Source of the DNA: Ligustrum vulgare
Lineage: Eukaryota; Streptophyta; Magnoliopsida; Lamiales; Oleaceae
Assembly: GCA_963555705.1 (NCBI GenBank)
Contig: OY743173.1
Span: forward strand, 1,839,501 to 1,903,500
DNA length: 64,000 nucleotides
Reading direction: 5' to 3'
Shown here: positions 56,923-64,000 of the stretch, piece by piece
Layout: each line of letters starts with the position of its first letter
How positions within the stretch are numbered: the stretch's first letter is position 1
The notes under the pieces: model-generated
Database searches by the model: none
What the model was told of the DNA's origin: nothing
Seen by the model: the letters and a program-made list of their open reading frames with translations, nothing else
Translations under genes and position numbers: made by a program

Positions 56923-58546
56923 TGATAAGTGCTTTATTAGCACCTATTTAATTCACCTATTATCTTATTTTGTTATTGGTTTGATCCTATTGAAGCATCG
57001 TTTAATGCATTTTCACTTATTGTGCTATGTAAGGTTAAAAAGAAGAAAAAGAAAGGAAATATGACCAAAGAAATACAAAAAAAATCAAGAAGTGAGGTTC
57101 AAGGGCATATTCAAAGAGCTCCAAATCAATAATGGGATGTGGCAAGAAGATTAGATGCAAAAATTATGGTCAAAGAAGGTTTGGGGTGAAGTTAAAAATC
57201 AAAAACCCGCAAGAATTGTGATCATGAATTTTAGTCATAGATTGAAACTCAATTTTGTCATATAAGACTTTCGAATTTGGGAAGATCTGTTTCACAAAGA
57301 ATTGTAGATATTTGATTTTTCTTTCCAACTCAACTTAAATCACCACAATCAGACTTCGGGAGAGAAATGTACGACCAAAACATCGAACGCAGGCATTTCT
57401 CAGCAGAAATGCACTTACGGCCGTAAATGGTAAAGTTACGGCCGTAAATTCCAAAATTTGAAAATTTTCAGTAACTTACTTACGGCCATAATAAGGAAAG
57501 TTACGGCCATAACTTTCTCGCGGAGAAATTTTCTTATCTGATTCAAGGTCTATCTTTGGTATATCTTTGGGGTAAAGCTAGGGCACGATTTTGGGAGTAT
57601 TAAATGAGCAAAATCACCAAAAAAAGGAGGCTGGACATTGAGGAAAATTGAGAGCAAAATATAGAGCATTCTTGGAAGTTTTTCAAGCGCAAGAATATCA
57701 ACAACATTGGAATTCATGAAGCAACTTGAAGAATCTACCACAACCATGCTAGACTAAATTTCATATCTTGTTCAAAGGGGAAGTTGTGTTAACTTGATTA
57801 TGTTATTTTCTTTTCCTACAAATTAGTAGCGTGAATTTATTCCTTTATTTCAATTGTTGAATTATTATGTTTTGAATGTTCAATTGAGTCTATTTGATTA
57901 ATAGTTTAATTTGGCCAATTGAATTATTGATCTTTGGATTCATGAATATGCTATGTTTAGATTCTTGATCCGTAATTGTCATTGAATCTTTACTTTAGTA
58001 GCAAATAAATCTCGTGCAGGTTTAGTAATAATTCAACTTGGATTGATTAATTCGAGCTTGTGAAATTAACGATCCAATTCAATCTATTCTTCTAGATTTT
58101 CATACTAGTCGTGCATTAAATCCTAAGAGCTTGTTTAGGATTGTCCGTGGCTAGAATTGGTTCGAAGAGCTTGTTTTGAATCAATACTCATAAGGAAGAA
58201 TTTAGATAATCGGAGCTTGTTAATTATTTATGATTGATAATTGAATTAGGGATAGAAACACGTTACAAGGAAATGTATAACATTAATTGGGGGCACAACT
58301 GAACCCGATAATAAGATTTCTTCTCATATTATTTCTCTAGTCATATTTAATTATTTATTTTATGCATAGTTTTCATTCAAATAATTTCCAAACAACAAAA
58401 CCCCCAATTCCATTCTAATTAATCGAACAACTAAAATTAGTTTCCGTTCCTCGTGGGATCGACCCTTACTCTCGCTACTACATTATTAATTAATATTTAG
58501 CGAGTAAGGAATTATTTATTATTTTGGTGCATTGCGACACGCATCA
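56923..58546 (+). repeat. 5' LTR of F
   Basis: TGATAAGTGCTTTATTAGCA..ACACGCATCA, 1,624 bp; close relative of LTR A. TATA-like TATTAAAT at 57598-57605. Confidence 0.9.
57415..57512 (+). promoter_or_regulatory. Phased TTACGGCCGTAA array in LTR F
   Basis: Sites start at 57415, 57436, 57480 and 57501: spacing 21, 44, 21, identical to LTR A. The last two read TTACGGCCATAA. The array ends 86 bp before the TATA-like box at 57598. Confidence 0.6.
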
Positions 58547-58554
58547 AATTTTTT

Positions 58555-58572
58555 TGGCGTCGTTGCCGGGGA
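58555..58572 (+). other. Primer-binding site of F, tRNA-Asp type
   Basis: TGGCGTCGTTGCCGGGGA, 17 of 18 against the tRNA-Asp complement. The T at position 6 is shared with element A and may be family-specific. Confidence 0.88.
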
Positions 58573-58682
58573 ACGGTTAACCAATTTAGTGTTTAATCGA
58601 TTAGAAGTTTATTTTTTTCTGCATTTTATTTTATTTATTTTATTTTTAAAAAAAAAAATTATTTTTGTACTTCTTTGCTTAT

Positions 58683-59300
58683 ATGCTTAAAACTCGGTCA
58701 ACTAATTGTGAACTTTTTGATCTTGACCCAGAAATTGAGAGGACTTTTCGACAGCAAAGGAGAGCAGCACGAAAAATGGCAGCTAACAACATCAACAACA
58801 GAACTCTTAAACAACTGGCTACTCCCGATGTGGCTCAGCAGTCATTGTGCATTACGTTTCCAACGGTAGGAGAAGGAAGAACCTTTGAGTTAAAATCCGG
58901 GTTGGTCCACCTTCTACCTACTTTTCGGGGACATGCCGGTGAAGATCCATATAGACATCTAAAGGAGTTTCATATAGTTTGCGACAGTATGAGACCCACG
59001 GGCATTATCGAGGAACAAATAAAAATGAGAGCTTTCCCATTCTCATTGAAGGATGCCGCTACAGACTGGTTGTACTGTCTACCATCTGGATCAGTCACCA
59101 CATGGAATGATATGAAGAGGTTGTTTCTAGAGAAGTACTTCCTTGCATCTAGGGTGGGGACAATCTGGAAGGAGATTTGCGGGGTTCGCCAAAGCAATGG
59201 CGAGACATTATATGAGTACTGAGAGCATTTCAAGAAACTCATTTTGAGCTGCCCCCACCATCAGATCAGTGAGCAACTCCTGGTGCAGTATTTCTACGAA
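58683..59300 (+). pseudogene. Truncated GAG of F
   Basis: ATG 58683 opens MLKTRSTNCELFDLDPEIER and runs in frame through FELKSGLVHLLPTFRGHAGE and LKDAATDWLYCLPS to LYEY, where a Trp codon has become TGA (59220-59222). Homology with GAG A continues (LSCPHHQISEQLLVQYFYE) to 59300, then stops at the junction with E. No zinc knuckle remains. Confidence 0.88.
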
Positions 59301-61719
59301 TTTTAACCCGTTTTCTCACTTTCTTGAATTCCAAAACCTCTTTGTTAACTTGTTTGTTGAGGAACATTAGGCTTTTCTTCCTTCTTCAAGTTATTCCTAT
59401 CATTTTTCTCCTCCATTAACCCCCTGATTTGTCATTGAAGCATTCTCTTTTTTTATCCTATCCTGCAAATTTTCCTCTGGTCTCTCAACTACTTCCTCCA
59501 CTTTGAAGCAACTTTCATTTTGTACTTGAGGATCCTGTCTTGGCTTGATACTAAAAATTACTTGTTCCTCCACCCTGAATATGATTTCTCCTTTCTCTAT
59601 GTCAATTAGGGCTCGTCATGTGGCAAGAAATGGCCTTCCAAAGATAAGAGGCATCTGAGTGTCTTCCTCCATGTCCAGGATCACAAAGTCAACTGGAAAG
59701 AAGAATTTATCCACCTTCACAATGACATTTTCAACAATCCCGTATGGATACTGTATTGACCTGTTCGCCAACTTCAATGTGATATTCGTTGGTTTATGCT
59801 CCCTTAAACCAAGTTTTCTATACACAGAAAGAGGCATTAAATTAACGTTGGCCCCAATATCATGTAAAACGTTATCAAAACTAAAATTACCAATAAAGCA
59901 AGGGATAGAGAAACTACCTTGATCATTTAATTTTTGTGGTAATTTCTTTTGAAGTATAGCGCTGCACTCCTCACTTAATGCTATTGTCTCAAAATCCACC
60001 AACCTTCTTTTGTTCGATAGAATCTCCTTCATGAACTTCAAGTAAAGTCGTATTTGGGTTAAAACTTCAACAAACGGAATATTTATGTGCAGTTTCTTAA
60101 AAATTTCCAATAATTTACCAAACTACAGTTCCAACTGATGCTTCCTCTGTCTTTGTGGAAATAGGATCGGAGGCACATAGGCCTTGACTGGGGGTCGAAC
60201 TCTAACTTCTTCTTCAACTTTTTCTTGAGCTTCCGAAGTCGATCCCTGCACTTTCTCACTTTTCTGTTCTTCCTGCACATTCTCTCTCTGACTCTTCTTC
60301 TTTTCATATTCTTCAACAGTTACTTCAGGTAATTGAACTCCACTCCTTGTTGTTATTACATTTACATGTTCACGTAGATTTATTTCAGTATTTCTTGGTA
60401 ACCGTCCTGACTGCCTGTCTACTCACCCATCTGTTTCTTCAAGTTTTTTATTTCAGCTGCTTGATTAATTATTTTACCATTCTGACTTTTGAGTTTTGAC
60501 CAGCTGGATTAACATTTCCATGTTCTCGACCATGTTTTTTTGAGATTGTTGTTGTTGTTGTTGAAATTCAGGTGGGCGCTGAACATTCTGATTGTTAGAC
60601 CAAGAAAAATTGGGGTGATTCTTCCATTCTGGGTTGTAAGTTTGTGAATAAGGACCACTCTGTTGCCTGTTTCCCACAAAATTGACTTGTTTTGGGTTTG
60701 ATTGATTCTGCTGTAATGGGCAGAAATTTACAGCGTGATTTTCGAAAAAAAAATCACACAGAGCTGCTTGAACAGAATTCACTGGCTGCATACCCATACT
60801 GTCGATTTTCTTTGTCAAAAGCGTCCAACTTAGCACTTAATGTTGTAATTTCACCGACTGCAACAATACCTCCAGACTTGGGAGAAGATCGATCAGAATA
60901 CAACTAATAACTGTTGGCAGCCATCTTCTCAAAGATTTCAGATGCTTCTTCATATATCATATCCATTACTGATCCTCCAACTGCTGAGTCGGCGTGCTTC
61001 TTGTTTTCATTTGTCAACCCATTGTAGAATGTATGAACTAAGATCCAATCGTCGATTCCACGTGTAGGACACTGTCTGATGAGCTCGTTAAGCCTTTCCC
61101 ATGCCTCAAAGATTGATTCCCTTGATTGCTGACTGAATGATAAGATTTCACGCCTCAACTTTGACATGAGGTCAGGTGGGAAAAATTTATCTACAAAATT
61201 TTGGCTCATAGTTTCAAATGTAGTTATTTTGTGCAGAGGCAAAGAGTAGAACCAGAATTTTCCTTTGTCTGCCAAAGAAAATGAGAATAACTTCAATTTT
61301 ACGGCATCATCTGAAACTCCATTCATACGTTGCATATCACACAATTCCAGAAAGGTTCGAAGATGAGCATGTGGATCTTCAGATGTCAATCTATGAAAAA
61401 TGCACAAGTTTTGGATCAAGGAGATCAAGGAAGTTTTGATCTCGGAATTATTTGCTCGGATTGCAAGAGGTGCTATGCACATTCCAATGTTCCACACTGG
61501 AGGAATTATGTAGTCTCTTAATATGCCCATTTCATGATTTTGTTACTGTCCATTTACAGCTGCTAACAGATTATGTTGATTTCCCTGATTATCCTGAATC
61601 TTATCATCTGTCATAGCTAAATTTGTTTGTTGATCTGCTTTCAACTACTGTCTGCCCCTCTGTCGAAAAGTGCGTTCAATTTCTGTATCAAAAGGAAGCA
61701 AATCAAATGACTTAGTCAT
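59301..61719 (-). pseudogene. GAG-protease of E, decayed
   Basis: Start ATG at 61719 (MTKSFDLLPFDTEIERTFRQ), with an early stop, then GAG 61530-60904 (TSEDPHAHLRTFLELCDMQR; LFSFSLADKGKFWFYSLPLH; ESIFEAWERLNELIRQCPTR; DSAVGGSVMDMIYEEASEIF). The knuckle CDFFFENHAVNFC has lost its second Cys; NPEWKNHPNFSWSNNQN and a Gln run follow. Protease 60110-59616 has DIGANVNLMP where the active site should be DxGAS (Ser to Asn), then LIFGRPFLAT and a stop. The tail to 59301 is non-coding and matches C after its protease. Confidence 0.85.
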
Positions 61720-61846
61720 TCTTAACATAAATTAAATAAGAGAAATAATGAAAATAGCAGAAATAGAAACACAAAGTAACAATAAAGCAAAATAAAATTC
61801 AACATAAAGTAAGAACTAATGAGTATCGATATTAATATAAAAGCAG

Positions 61847-61864
61847 TCACCAGCAACGGCGCTA
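61847..61864 (-). other. Primer-binding site of E, degenerate tRNA-Asp type
   Basis: On the minus strand TAGCGCCGTTGCTGGTGA, 15 of 18 against the tRNA-Asp complement. It lies just inside the LTR end. Confidence 0.75.
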
Positions 61865-61870
61865 AAAACT

Positions 61871-63386
61871 TATTCACCGATTTTTCGCTATGCGAGATAT
61901 ACCCGCAAGTATACGGGATCGTGAAAAGTAATAAGTGGACTTAAGAGTTCAGATTATCGTTCCACGGAGACTGCTATTAAGTATCGAAATGTGTTAGTTC
62001 CTATCCTTATTTGAATGGGCAAATTTGTTTGAGAATTTAAACTAACACTAGAGAATTAATTTAAAGATATAAATTGCTAGATTGCTTTTTGTTTTAAAAT
62101 TGATTGTAAAATAGTTGGGAATCCCGATTTCATCTACCAAATTATATTAACTCCAATTCCAGTTTCATTTCCTAAATATGTATTATGTCGAATTCACTAA
62201 TGTATCTTGAAATTCCTCTTTCGAGTTTAAATAAATTCTACCCAAATAAGTCAACCATGTATCTCTACAGAGGGTCCAAACATTCCTTATGTAGAACAGT
62301 AGATGCATAACACACGAAAATTCACATACAACAGCAGTAATAACAAAAGTATATCTCTATCTCTTGTTCAATTACCGAATTTATTACCACGTTCTAAGTT
62401 ATTAACTAACATCTCGGATTATGGAAATTACTCAATAAATTATGAATAAGTGGTTAATTCATTCAGGCATTAAGAACAATAATAAATCAACACACGCATC
62501 GAATTACTAAAACAAAAGAATATGAAATTAAAATAATCAACTATACTACATCGTTTATCCCAACATTAAATTAAGTTACACATCATGATTAAAAATCAAA
62601 AATAATAAAATAAAACGTTCATTGAAAACAATAAGAAGAAAGGAAAGCATGCGCCAAGTCTCAATTCTTCAATTATCTTCAATTCACGCCCCTTTGCAAT
62701 GTTTGATTCCCCAAGAATTTGTTGATGAATTCTCAATTGTGGCTTGTTCTTAGGAGAGGCAAAGGTCTTTATTTCGTGCCTCTTATCTTCTATATATAGG
62801 TATTGGAGAGACCTAGGTCTAAAGAGAAGAAAACCAGATAAAAATTGTGGAAAAAGACCAAGTCGCGGCCCAGAGGACAGCAGCGTGATCGCGTGGTTTA
62901 AAACCTAGCGATCGCATGGACACGACTTTAACTCTCGGGTGAAAATTTTACAACCTCGCGCGATCGCGCTATTAGAGCCTTCAGTGCAATTTCCACTTTT
63001 CTTGGTTGTATAAGTTAGTCCCTGACTTTTAATTGCAGCATTGGTCCTCTACTTTCATTTGTTGCAATTTAGTCCCCAAACTCTAGAATCTTCTCAATTT
63101 GCTCGTTTCAGCTCTCAACTCCCTCAATTAGGTCATCCAACTTCTAATTTGCTCTCTTTGGCACCAAGTATGCTTCTCGGTTGACGTTACAAACTTCTCA
63201 TTCACTCAATTAAGCTCCGAATAGCATCAAATTGTGTGCTTTTCCCATTAATTGCTTCATTCCTCATCTTTTGAGATATTTTCTGCAAAGTAAAAAATGA
63301 ACACAAATTAAATAGCATATATTCTAAAACGACAATAATATATTCTAATTTAGACATATAAATAAGTGTATAAAAAACACTTATCA
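61871..63386 (-). repeat. 5' LTR of E
   Basis: On the minus strand it begins TGATAAGTGTTTTTTATACA (63386) and ends near 61871 (CGGTGAATA, the CA end decayed), about 1,516 bp. The start hairpin resembles that of C. TATATATA lies at 62791-62798, with GATCGC palindromes upstream. Confidence 0.8.
62863..62967 (-). promoter_or_regulatory. GATCGC palindrome cluster upstream of the E TATA box
   Basis: TCGCGG at 62863, GTGATCGCGTGG (GATCGC at 62887), GCGATCGCATGG (62910), CGCGCGATCGCGC (62962). Spacing is 24, 23 and 52 bp. On the minus strand they lie 65-165 bp upstream of TATATATA (62798). The arrangement is looser than in A, B, D or F, but has the same composition and position. Confidence 0.45.
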
Positions 63387-64000
63387 AGGCTCAGAATTTG
63401 TCGCCCATGAGCGGATATAAAGAGACCCTTCCTACAACATCGTCGATTTGTTGTGGGCCACAGAGATGGAGAGAAACAATAAGATGAGAAATAGGGATTT
63501 AGGGTTTAAAATTGAAAACTGGGATTGAAAAATCGGTTAGGATGGGTGGCGTTTAGGTGGGCCTCAATATAATATATTTAAAAATTGAATCACCACTCGA
63601 ATTTTGATTAAAGAAGCCGTGAATTTTATTTTTGAATTGCAAACTTAAAATCCACGTGTCCGTCTAATTTTCCCTTTGTTTGGAACAATATGTAAATCAA
63701 GTCTTTATAGATTGATAATTCATAGGGACCTTTATTGCAATTAGAATGTGATGGTATTAACAATAAATGTTGTGTGAATATAATTACCCTAAAATATATT
63801 GTAGATGTAGATTGTTTGAATTAAAAATAGAAAAATTCATTAAAAGTATAAACATGTTCTTTGAATTGTTCAAAGAGTGTGTTTATACGAAATAGTATTT
63901 TCCAACAGAGTGCTAAAAGATAATTGTTCGAATTAAAAAGAGTTTTTTATTAAACACATAAACACACTCTTTGAATTGTTCAGTTGAGTTATCACGAGAA
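63387..64000. other. Right flank, no gene recognised
   Basis: A slightly GC-richer start (63400-63560), then AT-rich text. GTGTGAATATAATTACCCT near 63774 matches the repeat around 18088-18958. ACACACTCTTTGAATTGTTC and similar phrases repeat near 63855 and 63970. Confidence 0.4.

Larger units (their letters stand above)
56923..59300 (+). mobile_element. Element F: 3'-truncated gag element inserted in E
   Basis: 5' LTR (56923-58546), primer site and gag N-terminal half, ending abruptly at 59300 inside gag. Left flank is CTTTG (56918-56922). The E sequences on the two sides are parts of one element, judged by collinearity with C, so F inserted into E in opposite orientation and its 3' part was lost, taking the right target copy with it. 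Confidence 0.85.
54765..63386 (-). mobile_element. Element E: Athila-like GAG-protease element, minus strand
   Basis: From high to low coordinates: 5' LTR (63386-61871), primer site, gag, protease (to 59301), a break filled by F (59300-56923), then 3' non-coding sequence down to 54765. At 54765 it is cut by the end of element C, at the point matching C's own 52325. Its 3' LTR is not seen. Like C, it passes from protease to the GGGAGGCAACCC landmark with no reverse transcriptase or integrase. Its coding parts are more decayed than C's. Confidence 0.8.

Overview
The window is nuclear DNA of a flowering plant, probably a eudicot. It is AT-rich and intron-containing. One intact gene stands in a mass of plant transposons: Ty3/gypsy (Athila-like and chromovirus-like), Ty1/copia-like, CACTA, Helitron, hAT-like and Tourist-like elements. 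I cannot name the species. There is no bacterial operon, CRISPR array, rRNA gene or tRNA gene.

Layout. 0-4.6 kb: AT-rich Helitron-like sequence packed with a short MITE family. 5.0-12.0 kb: a CACTA transposon (7190-12039, 3-bp target duplication ATA) with 34-bp subterminal repeats, preceded by a partial second copy of its 5' end. 13.7-14.0 kb: two exons of an acetyl-CoA carboxylase gene fragment. 14.2-17.9 kb: a minus-strand chromovirus-type LTR with a pol remnant. 19.7-27.6 kb: a small Helitron, then a GTCACA-rich tandem array split by a solo LTR (20377-22781) and by an internally deleted gag element (23380-26363), both with perfect 5-bp target duplications. 28.6-31.4 kb: a decayed B3-domain gene next to a decayed Helitron Rep/helicase 5' part. 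31.5-34.0 kb: an LTR-like direct-repeat pair. 34.05-35.13 kb: a hAT-like element carrying a 130-bp fold-back element. 37.2-40.4 kb: the intact gene, a TIM17 subunit of the mitochondrial TIM23 translocase (minus strand), with MITEs in its upstream region. 41-44.7 kb: MITEs, a 284-bp Helitron and an LTR fragment. 44.7-63.4 kb: a nest of LTR elements.

In the nest, two Athila-like elements in opposite orientation (C, plus strand, 44688-54764; E, minus strand, 54765-63386) both encode GAG and an aspartic protease but have no reverse transcriptase, RNase H or integrase. C was later hit by two solo LTRs: B inside gag and copia-like D in the 3' non-coding part. E was hit by a truncated gag element, F. 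Target duplications and collinearity of C and E fix most of the order of events.

The most unusual signal is in the LTR promoters. The A/B/F family carries TTACGGCCGTAA palindromes in pairs 20-22 bp apart, with a 64-73 bp pair-to-pair period, ending exactly 86 bp upstream of the TATA-like box in all three copies. The unrelated copia-like LTR D carries GGTCGACC palindromes at 21-22 bp multiples just upstream of its TATA box. The E LTR has a looser GATCGC version. These may be convergent face-of-helix arrays in retrotransposon promoters.
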